In this document: one piece after another, positions 1 through 8,363 of the stretch
Layout: each line of letters begins with the position of its first letter
How positions within the stretch are numbered: position 1 is the stretch's first letter
NCBI GenBank assembly: GCA_002718195.1
Contig: PBDU01000006.1
Coordinates: 175,002-209,832, forward strand
Direction: 5' to 3'
DNA length: 34,831 nucleotides
Source: Methanobacteriota archaeon
GTDB taxonomy: Archaea > Thermoplasmatota > Poseidoniia > Poseidoniales > Poseidoniaceae
Made by a program: the position numbers and the translations under genes
The notes under the pieces: generated by a model
The model's input: only the letters and a program-made list of their open reading frames with translations
What the model was told of the DNA's origin: nothing
Databases searched by the model: none

Positions 1-83
1 TTTTCGCCCATATTACACTTCATACAGAGATAATTAATGATAATATGTGCGAAGAAATAACGCAACCAGTCGGAAAAAGGTAA

Positions 84-1487
84 TTACTCCAATTCCGCAA
101 TCACTTTCATTTCTACAGCGATTGGTGTTGGCAGAGCAGTAATCTGAAGGGTAGTTCTACAGGGCCCGAATTTGCCAAATGTATCAGCCCATACTTCGTT
201 GTAACCCTTGAAATCTCTATCCATGTCAACTAGAAATGATGTAACATCTACAACGTTAGCCATGGATAATCCTGCCTCCTCTAAAATTCGCTTGACGTTG
301 TTTACGACTGCATGTGTTTGTGCTTTAATGTCATAATCTAATGGGTTACCATCTTTGTCGTGAATCGGTCCACCTGGTATCGAATTGTCACCAGGTTGCC
401 TTGGACCCACCCCGCTTAGGTATAGTAAATTTCCAACCTGTCTTGCGTGCGGATAGGCACCGACTGGTTTTGGGGCAGAGGTTGAATTTACAGAACCTTC
501 ATTTGTAGTAGCATCCCATAACTTTGGACCATGTCCAGAGTTTTCTGGATTTTTTACAACGGGGTTTTCATCTTCAGTGTCTTGGTCGAGAACATTTCGC
601 TCACCTCCAAAAATTTCCACATCATCCTCGTCGTATTCTTTGTCTCCAGAACCATTGGATGCAGGGTCTAGGTGTACTACGGCACCTCCTGCTCCGTGGA
701 GAGCTTCGTATGCAAGAACCTCTCCAGTCAGATTGTTTCTGTTATCATTCATAGCACTAAGCCACCACATTGGTTTGAAGGCAACAACTTTCTTGACTCT
801 GATTTGGTTTTGGATAGTCCTTGATAATTGAGCTACATCCTCAAGCCTACCATCACCAAGGAACTCGAGCACTTTTTTGTTCCACTCATCGTCTTTCAAT
901 GAGTGGATTCGATCATCTTCTGGCTGGACAAAGTCCGTGAACATTCTGTTGGAGAGGGACATTGCGCATACTGCCACTGCTTTTTTGCCAGTTTTCTTTA
1001 GAGCATCCTTGCATGCCTTTGCAAGAACTGTAGTTTCTGCTCTGTTTGCATACACATTTGAGGAAACCATTACCGCTGGTATTCTATTGTCAGGGTTGAG
1101 TAATTTATTTGCAACTACTGAACCAACGTCGATTGGAAATCCATGATAATTTATGGTGCGTGATTGCAATCCTCTTTCTTTATTGCATTCATTCCATGCT
1201 GCTGCAAAATCCGAATCTATTTTGAAATCATATTCCATAGTTCCCAAATCGTGGAAGTCATGGTCCACAAGATTCCAAACAGGATTGGGGTCGGCTTGAA
1301 TCTGATGACCGATAATACTCGGCCAAGTGGTTGAATAAATGATGAGTAAATCTGCTTCAGATGCAGCAATTCTATCCCTAGCAAGATCGAAGGCAGAGCG
1401 CAGTTTTGTCCAACCTTCATTTTGTCCAGGAACCAAAAGTGGATGAGGGTGTACAGGAACAATGTATGAGCCAACTATCTCACTCAT
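84..1487 (-). CDS. Fusion: 2-aminophenol 1,6-dioxygenase alpha-like domain + RidA-family 2-aminomuconate deaminase domain
   Basis: Residues about 1-295 resemble the LigB-fold alpha (non-catalytic) subunit of 2-aminophenol 1,6-dioxygenase (AmnA), with the family-like stretches GFPIDVGS, DRIHSLKDDEWNKKVLEF and FKPMWW. The second metal His of active paralogues is missing (STTW where the beta subunit has SPHW), so this half should be structural. An acidic, low-complexity linker (about 290-345) joins it to a RidA/YjgF domain (about 345-467). That domain resembles 2-aminomuconate deaminase AmnD: KPVGAYPHA, LLYLSG, DIKAQTHAVVNN, FLVDM, GYNEVW and a GPCRTT motif with the ligand-binding Arg. In Pseudomonas these are separate genes (known biology). 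The ATG has a strong GGAGGTG Shine-Dalgarno at 1494-1500 and overlaps the end of the beta-subunit gene by 8 nt, so the two are translationally coupled. The exact substrate is inferred. Confidence 0.85.
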   Translation of the reverse strand: MSEIVGSYIVPVHPHPLLVPGQNEGWTKLRSAFDLARDRIAASEADLLIIYSTTWPSIIGHQIQADPNPVWNLVDHDFHDLGTMEYDFKIDSDFAAAWNECNKERGLQSRTINYHGFPIDVGSVVANKLLNPDNRIPAVMVSSNVYANRAETTVLAKACKDALKKTGKKAVAVCAMSLSNRMFTDFVQPEDDRIHSLKDDEWNKKVLEFLGDGRLEDVAQLSRTIQNQIRVKKVVAFKPMWWLSAMNDNRNNLTGEVLAYEALHGAGGAVVHLDPASNGSGDKEYDEDDVEIFGGERNVLDQDTEDENPVVKNPENSGHGPKLWDATTNEGSVNSTSAPKPVGAYPHARQVGNLLYLSGVGPRQPGDNSIPGGPIHDKDGNPLDYDIKAQTHAVVNNVKRILEEAGLSMANVVDVTSFLVDMDRDFKGYNEVWADTFGKFGPCRTTLQITALPTPIAVEMKVIAELE

Positions 1488-2388
1488 CTGCTACACCTCC
1501 ATGTTTGTAAGCTGGCCACTCAACTATGGCATTACCAGTTCCAATTATGGTCCCATATCCGTGCAATATCGCTGGATATTCGGGTTCATCAAGAGCAGAT
1601 AGTAGCCAGGAGAAGCCTCCTCCATCAGATTCTGCAATTGATTGTTCAGTAAATTCCGGCATCTCATTGAGAATATCCTTAGCTCTTCCATTTACCATAT
1701 GGTCTATCATTCTCATGTCCCAAAGGTGCATTGCATGGCTAGTTATGTGCTCCTTTGACATATCTTCTGGAATATCTGATTCTGTTGTGAAGTGCCTATG
1801 ACTGAGTGAATTTGAAGCAAGGATTACTGCCTTTTTACCGCTTTTTTCAATCGCAGATTTTGTTGCTTTCCCTAGACTAATCATCATTTCCTGCATGACC
1901 TCTACGGAGTAATAATGTCTAGATCTGTTAGATGAAATTACTACCAAAGGTTTGTCGAACACAGGGTTTACCAAGTGTGAGGTAACAATCGTTCCGTAAT
2001 CAACTCTGAAATCTGGATTTTCCATCATTTTGCAGGGAAGGTTGTATTCTTCCATCGCTTCTTTTGCAATTGCTTGTGAGAGTTCAACATCTATGTCCAA
2101 ATCATACGTGTATCGGAATAGGTTTGGAAATACCGGGTCAACAGATTTGCCTTTGAAATTGTCAAGCCCTAGGAAGTGGGTTCCGACATATGTCTGCCAG
2201 TGTGGGGAAAGAATAACTAAGACGTCATGGTCTATTTTTGACAACGATTCACGAAGTCTTTCATAGCCCCATCTTAGTTGTTCCCAGCCTCCTTCAGAAC
2301 GAGGTTCATTCTGTTCAGGATTCTCTGCATAGACAAGATGCGGAGGATGTGGCGCTAAACATCCAGCAACGATTTGACCTCTAGGCAT
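1480..2388 (-). CDS. amnB: 2-aminophenol 1,6-dioxygenase beta (catalytic) subunit-like, class III extradiol dioxygenase
   Basis: 302 aa, the usual AmnB length. It would open the ring of 2-aminophenol, or a related o-aminophenol, to 2-aminomuconic semialdehyde using non-haem Fe(II) and O2. The LigB-fold signature is intact: APHPPH near the N terminus (His14), SPHW (His63) and a Glu near residue 253 (IAESDGGGF). These match the two His and one Glu iron ligands known for AmnB. Long stretches such as QNEPRSEGGWE, FRVDYGTIV and GYGTIIGTGNAIVEW agree with AmnB as I remember it. It is followed, with an 8-nt overlap, by the alpha-deaminase fusion gene, so a hetero-oligomeric dioxygenase is expected. 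It starts with ATG just after a C-rich leader. No convincing TATA box is visible upstream. Substrate preference (2-aminophenol, a chlorinated analogue, or 3-hydroxyanthranilate) cannot be read from sequence. Confidence 0.87.
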   Translation of the reverse strand: MPRGQIVAGCLAPHPPHLVYAENPEQNEPRSEGGWEQLRWGYERLRESLSKIDHDVLVILSPHWQTYVGTHFLGLDNFKGKSVDPVFPNLFRYTYDLDIDVELSQAIAKEAMEEYNLPCKMMENPDFRVDYGTIVTSHLVNPVFDKPLVVISSNRSRHYYSVEVMQEMMISLGKATKSAIEKSGKKAVILASNSLSHRHFTTESDIPEDMSKEHITSHAMHLWDMRMIDHMVNGRAKDILNEMPEFTEQSIAESDGGGFSWLLSALDEPEYPAILHGYGTIIGTGNAIVEWPAYKHGGVADE

Positions 2389-2459
2389 GGTGTGGGGGAT
2401 ATGTTCAAGAATTCAAACATTCGCTTCTAGCATTGATGAGTACAAAGGTTGTTGAATGA

Positions 2460-3020
2460 ATGATTTTTGGTATACTCATGGTCGAGGAGTTAGATGCCGG
2501 GCAATCCGATGACCTAGACACTGAGCAATCTGTAGACCAAGATTCTACAATGAAGGTTTTGCCTCCTAGTCAAGAATTACTCAGTATCGGAATGATACTT
2601 CGAAATGTGTCAATTCATGCAATGACTCCCCTGATAATTGGTTTAATGGTTGGTGGTTTATGGCAGTATTATGCAAGCGAGGATTTGATTGCAAACTTAT
2701 TCCCGCCTCAAGTTGGCTTACTCGCTATGCTCATTCTCAGCCCGATAATGTACTTCCTAACAATACCCAGAGGTTGGGATGAATATGGTTACTACATGAT
2801 TGGTCAAGGTAGCATTTTTGTTTTCTTATTCATGCTTTGGTTTGCTGGATTTGGTGCTTTGTTTTGTGGTGCATATGGAATTACCATCCTTTGGTTTGCC
2901 TTGATGCCAAACTGGACAAGAAGGCTGGCTGCTCCTGCTAAGATAGGTTTCATGCACATTATCGCAGCCAATATCGGCTCTTTCCTTGGCTCTATTGTAG
3001 CAAACTCATACATGGTTTAA
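2460..3020 (+). CDS. Hypothetical multi-spanning membrane protein
   Basis: 186 aa. I do not recognise a family. The first 45 residues are hydrophilic and very acidic ([19 protein letters not shown]). Hydrophobic segments follow at about 52-70, 84-102, 117-149 (probably two helices) and 163-183, so four or five membrane spans with short loops. A second in-frame ATG at 2478 gives a start of MVEELD and is an equally plausible beginning. The gene stands alone on the plus strand: it is divergent from the dioxygenase beta-subunit gene (72-nt gap) and its last 4 nt overlap the end of panB on the other strand. Nothing in it points to an aromatic transporter, and the size is too small for MFS or APC carriers. 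Function unknown. Confidence 0.7.
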   Translation: MIFGILMVEELDAGQSDDLDTEQSVDQDSTMKVLPPSQELLSIGMILRNVSIHAMTPLIIGLMVGGLWQYYASEDLIANLFPPQVGLLAMLILSPIMYFLTIPRGWDEYGYYMIGQGSIFVFLFMLWFAGFGALFCGAYGITILWFALMPNWTRRLAAPAKIGFMHIIAANIGSFLGSIVANSYMV

Positions 3021-3838
3021 CTTGAATAGGATTCACTCTCGTTGGGGAAATCACCACTTCTTACGTCTTGGCAGTATTGTCCAATTGCATTATTGATGTC
3101 TTCAGCCAAATTCAGGTATCTCCTGAGGAACCTAGGAGAGAAATCCATTGTGATTCCAAGCAAGTCGTGAAGCACTAATACCTGCCCGTCTGTGTCTGGA
3201 CCAGCACCAATTCCAATAGTCGGAATATTGACAGACTCGCTCACTTTCTTGGCTAGATCCTTTGGTATCTTTTCTAATACAATTGCAAAGCAACCAGCCT
3301 CTTCGAGCAATTTTGCATCTTCTATCAATTTCTTTGCTTCTTCATCCTCTTTTGCCCTTACAGTGTAAGTACCAAATTTGTATATCGATTGAGGAGTTAA
3401 TCCAAGGTGTCCCATTACCGGTATTCCTGCTGTTAGTATTCTCTTTATCGATTCCACAATTTCTGCTCCACCTTCAAGTTTGACAGCATGAGCAGCAGCT
3501 TCTTTCATAATACGGATAGATGAATCCAATGCCTGTTTGGAATTTCCTTGGTAAGTACCGAATGGGAGGTCTACGACAATCAATGCTCTGTCGACTGCTC
3601 TCTCGACACACTGGGCGTGGTAGATCATATGGTCTAGCGTTATTGGAACAGTAGTAACTTGTCCAGCCATAACATTCGAAGCGGAATCTCCCACGAGAAT
3701 AACATCTACTCCAGCCCCATCAACCAATCTTGCTAGGGAGTAATCATATGCTGTAAGCATAGTTATTTTTTCACCACTGCGCTTCATTTCCTGCAGGGTA
3801 TGAGTGGTCACTTTCTTTGCTTGAGCGTGGACTGACAT
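3017..3838 (-). CDS. panB: 3-methyl-2-oxobutanoate hydroxymethyltransferase (ketopantoate hydroxymethyltransferase)
   Basis: 273 aa, normal PanB length. It transfers a hydroxymethyl group from 5,10-methylene-tetrahydrofolate (tetrahydromethanopterin or a similar carrier in some archaea) to 2-oxoisovalerate, giving ketopantoate, the first committed step towards pantothenate and CoA. Visible family motifs: [24 protein letters not shown] with the metal-binding Asp, [26 protein letters not shown], the catalytic Glu in VLEKIP, and [24 protein letters not shown] (beta-alpha)8 barrel is expected. The start is an ATG with GAGG 8-12 nt upstream. It lies 62 nt downstream of the redoxin-like lipoprotein gene and is probably transcribed with it. 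No other pantothenate gene is in the window. Confidence 0.95.
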   Translation of the reverse strand: MSVHAQAKKVTTHTLQEMKRSGEKITMLTAYDYSLARLVDGAGVDVILVGDSASNVMAGQVTTVPITLDHMIYHAQCVERAVDRALIVVDLPFGTYQGNSKQALDSSIRIMKEAAAHAVKLEGGAEIVESIKRILTAGIPVMGHLGLTPQSIYKFGTYTVRAKEDEEAKKLIEDAKLLEEAGCFAIVLEKIPKDLAKKVSESVNIPTIGIGAGPDTDGQVLVLHDLLGITMDFSPRFLRRYLNLAEDINNAIGQYCQDVRSGDFPNESESYSS

Positions 3839-3900
3839 AGTCTTGCCTCATGGGGCGCTGCCGCTAATAGGTCTTGAATGGAACGCAGGTTTTGAATTAC

Positions 3901-4500
3901 TCAAATCAGGGTTGTAATTTCTTCGATTACTTCAAAATCAGCCCAATATGTTGCACTTTGCCATATTATGTATCCCTGTGAATCTACAATCTGTAATGTT
4001 GGTGTGACCGGTTGGTCATATGCTTCTACTATAGTGACAGAGGTCTCGTTGCCTGTGCTTGCATTCAATGCTAAGTCACCATCAGATGGTGTTATCAGTG
4101 GCCATGGGGTATAGGTCGACTTTGATTCATTCCCGTAGGTGTTTTGTAATCTTTCATTGGATTCAAACGACGGATATCTGTGGATACTGACAATATTTGA
4201 TTGGTTACTAATTGAACCATTTGAGAGAGATTCTGAGACCATCTCCGTCCAATCATGACATCCACTGCATCCCGCTGCAACCCAAATTAGGAGTGTGTTG
4301 TTACCGTTTGAATTTTGGAGAATATCAAAATTGCCTTGGCTGGAATTTAGCAGAGGTGCATTAATGTTGTATGGACCTGCATCAATAATCCTGTTTTCTT
4401 GATTTTCTTGCTCTTGGCTGACCGGTTCAATGACCATCGGTTCAACACAACCTGGAAGACAAAATAACACTATCAAAAGTGCAAGAATATTTCCTTTCAC
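3901..4500 (-). CDS. Redoxin-like membrane lipoprotein with CxxC motif
   Basis: 199 aa. A short basic and hydrophobic leader ends in a lipobox-like LPGC with Cys18, so the protein is probably exported and lipid-anchored outside the membrane. After an Asn/Gln-rich spacer a thioredoxin-like domain starts near residue 50. Its redox motif WVAAGCSGCHDW (Cys78, Cys81) follows the first core strand (NTLLIWV). The C-terminal part has a cis-Pro-type loop (PVTPTLQIVDSQGYIIW), as in TlpA/ResA-like proteins. A role in extracytoplasmic disulfide or haem-protein thiol chemistry fits the family but is inferred. The start codon appears to be GTG; no in-frame ATG precedes the leader. The gene begins 36 nt after the aldehyde dehydrogenase stop and runs towards panB, with no functional link to either obvious. 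Confidence 0.72.
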   Translation of the reverse strand: MKGNILALLIVLFCLPGCVEPMVIEPVSQEQENQENRIIDAGPYNINAPLLNSSQGNFDILQNSNGNNTLLIWVAAGCSGCHDWTEMVSESLSNGSISNQSNIVSIHRYPSFESNERLQNTYGNESKSTYTPWPLITPSDGDLALNASTGNETSVTIVEAYDQPVTPTLQIVDSQGYIIWQSATYWADFEVIEEITTLI

Positions 4501-4536
4501 ATTTCTTGTTTATGCCTGTTCGGTATAAACATGTGT

Positions 4537-5937
4537 TCAGTGCTTTACGCAGATATTTATTGCCTCGGAAAAAAATCCGACCGACCACATTCCGCCTTCC
4601 CTTCCAACACCTGAAGCTTTGACGCCTCCGAATGGAACACGCAAATCTCTGTGAAGCCATGTGTTTATCCAGACCATTCCTGATTCGATTTGTTCGGCAA
4701 TTTCTGTAGCCCTAGATTCGTCCCTGCACCAAACAGAACCTGCTAAGCCATAATCCGTAATATTAGCAAAATCAATCGCATCAGCGTCTTCATCAAAACT
4801 GTGTAAAGTCGCAACAGGACCAAAGATTTCTTCAGTTGCACACCTGGAATCTATTGCTAAACCTTCAACTAAAGTCGGGTTGATGTAAAATCCTTCACTT
4901 TCTGAAATATCACCACCAGTCAGAATCTTCCCTCCCTCTTGTTGTGCTAACTCGATGTACGAGAGGACCTTTTCTTTGTGTTCTTTACTGATTACAGGAC
5001 CAATTTTGAAGTCGTTGACTGCCTTTATTAGAGCCTCTTTAAAATTCTCGTATATTGACGACTGTACCAAGATTCTTGATCCACACAAACATATCTGACC
5101 AGAGTTGAGGAAACTTGCCCTTGCTACTTCTTTTGCAACAAATTCGATATCAATATCATCGGTGACAATCGTTGCATTTTTACCGCCCAATTCAAGTGAT
5201 AATTTTTTGAACATGGGTGCGGCGGTTGCTGCTACAATCTTACCTGTTTGGGTTCCACCAGTGAATGAAATACCCTGGATACTTTGATTTTCAACGATTG
5301 CTTGTCCAACTTCAGGCCCATATCCATGTAGAATGTTTACCAAACCTGCAGGGAGTCCAACTTTGTCTAGAATTGTGCATAGATACCATGCAGTGAGTGG
5401 AGTAAGTTCACTTGGCTTAGCGATAATTGCATTTCCCATCAACAGCGCAGGAGCTATTTTCCATGACAAGAGATACAATGGAAGATTCCACGGCGATATT
5501 AGCCCAACTAGTCCGAGTGGTTTGCGTAAGACGTAATTGCTAGCATCATCCATTTCAAATTTTAAATCATCAATGTTTTTTGAAAAGTCAGCAAAGAATC
5601 TGAAATTGTTAACGCTTCTCGAGGCATCAACATTCAGGGCTACATCCCATGGTTTTCCAGTATCAAGCGATTCTAGCCTTGCGATTTCTTCGATGTTTTC
5701 TTGCATCTTATCCGCTATTTTGTGTAACCAATCTGCTCTCTCTTCTAAGGTTAGAGCAGACCAATTCTTCTGGGCAGATTTGGCAGATTGCACCGCTCGA
5801 AGAACATCATCAGCACCACTTCTAGGAATTGTAGCGATGATTTTACCATCTACAGGGCCTATATCTTCGATTCTTTGTCCTCCTGAGGCTTCACAAAATT
5901 CTCCATCAATGTAATTCATTACTTTGATTTCAGACAT
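4537..5937 (-). CDS. Aldehyde dehydrogenase, 2-aminomuconate-6-semialdehyde dehydrogenase-like (ALDH8/AmnC type)
   Basis: 466 aa NAD(P)+-dependent ALDH. The catalytic set is complete: Asn151 (SPWN), Lys174 (AKPSE), the general base Glu249 (LELGGKNA) and nucleophile Cys283 within NSGQICLCGSR. The ICLC-SR context is characteristic of 2-aminomuconic or 2-hydroxymuconic semialdehyde dehydrogenases (AmnC, human ALDH8A1). Together with the dioxygenase and deaminase domains at 84-2388, this suggests oxidation of 2-aminomuconic semialdehyde to 2-aminomuconate. The start is well supported: ATG with GAGGT upstream, only 9 nt after the stop of the asparaginase II-like gene, so the two are cotranscribed. 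A broader ALDH substrate such as another unsaturated semialdehyde cannot be excluded. Confidence 0.85.
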   Translation of the reverse strand: MSEIKVMNYIDGEFCEASGGQRIEDIGPVDGKIIATIPRSGADDVLRAVQSAKSAQKNWSALTLEERADWLHKIADKMQENIEEIARLESLDTGKPWDVALNVDASRSVNNFRFFADFSKNIDDLKFEMDDASNYVLRKPLGLVGLISPWNLPLYLLSWKIAPALLMGNAIIAKPSELTPLTAWYLCTILDKVGLPAGLVNILHGYGPEVGQAIVENQSIQGISFTGGTQTGKIVAATAAPMFKKLSLELGGKNATIVTDDIDIEFVAKEVARASFLNSGQICLCGSRILVQSSIYENFKEALIKAVNDFKIGPVISKEHKEKVLSYIELAQQEGGKILTGGDISESEGFYINPTLVEGLAIDSRCATEEIFGPVATLHSFDEDADAIDFANITDYGLAGSVWCRDESRATEIAEQIESGMVWINTWLHRDLRVPFGGVKASGVGREGGMWSVGFFSEAINICVKH

Positions 5938-5946
5938 CGGAATACC

Positions 5947-7062
5947 TCATACATCAATTTCGTATAGCCATCTATCTGTATCAGGGTCCCATTCATCCCA
6001 TGTTGGAATCTTTTCAAGAGCCTCTAATTTGTCATCAGGAACGATTCCTGGTACGATGAATGCCTTTTGCCTGTGTAATGGATATGGGTTTCTCAAATCT
6101 ATTCCGAGAACACCAAGAACCGCACGGGCAACATACCAAGTTGCCTGAGAATTCCAACCGTGGGCTATTTTGATTACAATCCCAAGACCCTTAGGATAAT
6201 CTGGATGTTCAATCGATATTCCCAATAATCCGTCTGCACCTTCTTTTGCAATTACTTTCCCGTTACCTGCTTTGATTATAGTAGAATCCAGCCTGTTGAA
6301 GCCACCAACAAGATCAGGATGTTTGCACATTGCTTCCCAAATCCAATCTTGGTCCTTATCTCTAACTAAACCGGCATAGATCTTTGCTAATTCGTTGACA
6401 GTATTACTTACAGTTGGAAGACCACAACCATCTCTTGCTACCCTTTTTGGGATCCAGGACTCTCCTAGATATTTCCTCAATTCTGCCATGTAGGCTGTGA
6501 AGACCTCGTGAGATGGAAGAGTATAGCCTGCTCTATTCCAGCCTTTTTTCTTGCAACCGTGAAGGATTGCAGCGTGTTCTCCCGAGCAAGTATGATACCA
6601 CCTTCTCGGTCTTCTAACCTGTCTTCCAAATTGAATCAAGGGTACATCTAGAGGTGTTAACATCAAAGGCCATTCCTCTTCTCTTAGAAGTGATTGTGCG
6701 GCTGCGATATGTTCTGTATCACCATTATGGCTTGCAACTGAAATTGCTTTTTGTTCCCAAGAGCATTCTTCAAGCTCTTCGGTAAATGCCTTGAGCATGA
6801 ATGGTTTCATCATAGATCTGCCATAACAGAGAACATTACCGCCAAATGAATGAATGACTTCATCACCATGGCACCATGAAATTGCACCATGTATTGTGGT
6901 TTCACTTACACCATTTCTTCTGTAATCAACCAAGGGAACCCATTCAACTTCTCTTCCACTTGGAATACCATCTACGTCTTCACCAAGCGGGGAGTCTGGA
7001 AATAGCCTTGCTCCTGGTCTTCCAGGCGAGACAACAGAATTCTTGTCATGATTAAGACTCAT
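5947..7062 (-). CDS. Asparaginase II (Rhizobium etli type) family protein, possibly a specialised amidohydrolase
   Basis: 371 aa from the ATG at 7062, chosen because GGAGG lies about 7 nt upstream; it overlaps the preceding monooxygenase gene by 11 nt. An upstream in-frame start at 7098 would extend the overlap to 47 nt. The fold is that of the R. etli inducible L-asparaginase family: the Ser-x-x-Lys motif YGRSMMKPF (Ser83, Lys86), SVASHNGDTEH, the TCSGEHA loop (Cys159) and DGCGLPT (Cys213). In characterised R. etli enzymes the CSGKH Lys helps in catalysis or metal binding. Here it is Glu162, so plain asparaginase activity is doubtful. Cytoplasmic, no signal peptide. Position between a flavin monooxygenase and an aminomuconate-type ALDH suggests an amide or deamination step in the same route. 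That role is inference. Confidence 0.75.
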   Translation of the reverse strand: MSLNHDKNSVVSPGRPGARLFPDSPLGEDVDGIPSGREVEWVPLVDYRRNGVSETTIHGAISWCHGDEVIHSFGGNVLCYGRSMMKPFMLKAFTEELEECSWEQKAISVASHNGDTEHIAAAQSLLREEEWPLMLTPLDVPLIQFGRQVRRPRRWYHTCSGEHAAILHGCKKKGWNRAGYTLPSHEVFTAYMAELRKYLGESWIPKRVARDGCGLPTVSNTVNELAKIYAGLVRDKDQDWIWEAMCKHPDLVGGFNRLDSTIIKAGNGKVIAKEGADGLLGISIEHPDYPKGLGIVIKIAHGWNSQATWYVARAVLGVLGIDLRNPYPLHRQKAFIVPGIVPDDKLEALEKIPTWDEWDPDTDRWLYEIDV

Positions 7063-8314
7063 TTTTTTCCTCCAGTAATTTTTCAACAAGAGGCGCAACC
7101 TCTTGCATGTATGCAGTCATGTTCCTGCAAACTCTTTGTGAGTTGTGGTTGAAGAAGTCAAACCAAGCCATGATTCTGTCTTGCGGATGGAATCTTTCGA
7201 CAATTTGCATTGCTATGTCTTGTGGATTTCCAATCAGCGCATTATTTGCCGCTTTGCTGACTTTATTCGGGTCAATAGTGCCCTCAAGCGCATTCCAATA
7301 TGCACTCAAAGCCCTTTCCGCTTCTTCTTTTGCAGCCTCAGTTTGTTGTTCTGGAGTGAGCCCTTCCTCTGCATTCAAGAATACAAATGACGTTCTTGGC
7401 ATATCTCTTCTATGCCATGAATTGCCGTTTTCTTCAAACAAATTATTCATTCTTTCATGCGTACTTTCGATCACTTCTGGTGAGGTAATTGATAGATTGA
7501 ATACCTTAACTGGTGCAAATTTGTTCAAGAATTCTTGCGCTCTTGGATCGTGTGTCCCCGCAACTAATTCCAGTCTATGTCTGGGGAATTTTTGTGGTAC
7601 AATTTTTAATTCTTCAAAATTATACCTCTTGTGGATTGGGATTTGGTCGGGTAACTCATCCAGCCCTTCCAATTCAACAGCTGCTTCTTGCACTGTTTTC
7701 CAATCTTCATCACTTCTAAAGTTTGAACGAGTTAAAATTGTCTCATATGTTGAATTTGAATCGAATTTCTCTCCGTTCAGAAGCCTGAGGAATATCTCTC
7801 CTGCTTCCATGAATATCTGCCCTCTGAGAGCAGGCCAAGCAGATGCTTCCACAGCATTCCTTGCCTCAATTCCGTATGGTCTTGCCATAAATTCGAATCT
7901 TCCCGCTGAGAATCCGACATGCAATTTCCTTGCAGAATTAGGCTCATTGAGTTCGAGGAATTGAAGCGTATTCGCTATTCTTTCTGCTTGTGATATTGGA
8001 CCGCCACTTGCTAGAATTGAAACAACGGCGGAGCCTACATCGATTTCGTTGGTTCTTCTGAAGGTTTCAAGGGCAAGTTGTGGGAAATCAGTACATAGCC
8101 CAACTTCACCTTTCCAATGTGGAACTACAGGTCTTGAATTACTTTGTTGGGCTTCCGTTGACAGATGGGCTTGAGCAATCCATGCAACGCCAAAACCTAA
8201 TTTGTCTGCCAACTCAACTTGTTGGAAGTAGTTCTGGAACATCTCCTTCTCAGTTGGAATATACCCATTCTCATCAGGAGTTTGGGAAATTGACAGGAAG
8301 ATGTCGTGCTCCAT
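7052..8314 (-). CDS. Luciferase-like flavin-dependent monooxygenase (LLM family)
   Basis: 420 aa with the bacterial-luciferase TIM-barrel pattern. The N-terminal strand-helix contains YFQQVELADKLGFGVAWIAQAH, the equivalent of the usual E-x-x-G-F-x-x-x-W-x-x-E/H helix. It is followed by FRRTNEIDVGSAVVSILASGGPISQAERIANTLQFLE and the phosphate-contacting KLHVGFSAGRFEFMARPYG. The C-terminal region has the family-typical GNPQDIAMQIVERF segment for the last barrel strand and helix. Members use reduced FMN or F420; which one is not visible. It is longer than luciferase itself (about 350 aa), with extra sequence around 190-330. The 11-nt overlap with the downstream asparaginase-like gene shows they share a transcript. 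A hydroxylation or oxidation upstream of ring cleavage is a reasonable guess, not shown. Confidence 0.82.
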   Translation of the reverse strand: MEHDIFLSISQTPDENGYIPTEKEMFQNYFQQVELADKLGFGVAWIAQAHLSTEAQQSNSRPVVPHWKGEVGLCTDFPQLALETFRRTNEIDVGSAVVSILASGGPISQAERIANTLQFLELNEPNSARKLHVGFSAGRFEFMARPYGIEARNAVEASAWPALRGQIFMEAGEIFLRLLNGEKFDSNSTYETILTRSNFRSDEDWKTVQEAAVELEGLDELPDQIPIHKRYNFEELKIVPQKFPRHRLELVAGTHDPRAQEFLNKFAPVKVFNLSITSPEVIESTHERMNNLFEENGNSWHRRDMPRTSFVFLNAEEGLTPEQQTEAAKEEAERALSAYWNALEGTIDPNKVSKAANNALIGNPQDIAMQIVERFHPQDRIMAWFDFFNHNSQRVCRNMTAYMQEVAPLVEKLLEEKNES

Positions 8315-8363
8315 TGTTAACCCGTGTAGGTGGGCGCTTCATGAATCCTACCACTGAAATTCT

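Noticed and set aside
84..970. Alpha half of the fusion as a second active dioxygenase
   Set aside because: The second iron ligand His is absent (STTW in place of SPHW), as in known non-catalytic alpha subunits.
7107..7964. 285-codon ORF antisense to the luciferase-like monooxygenase gene
   Set aside because: Composition is rich in Ser, Leu and Cys without any recognisable motif, typical of an antisense shadow. The minus-strand gene has clear family motifs and ribosome-binding sites.
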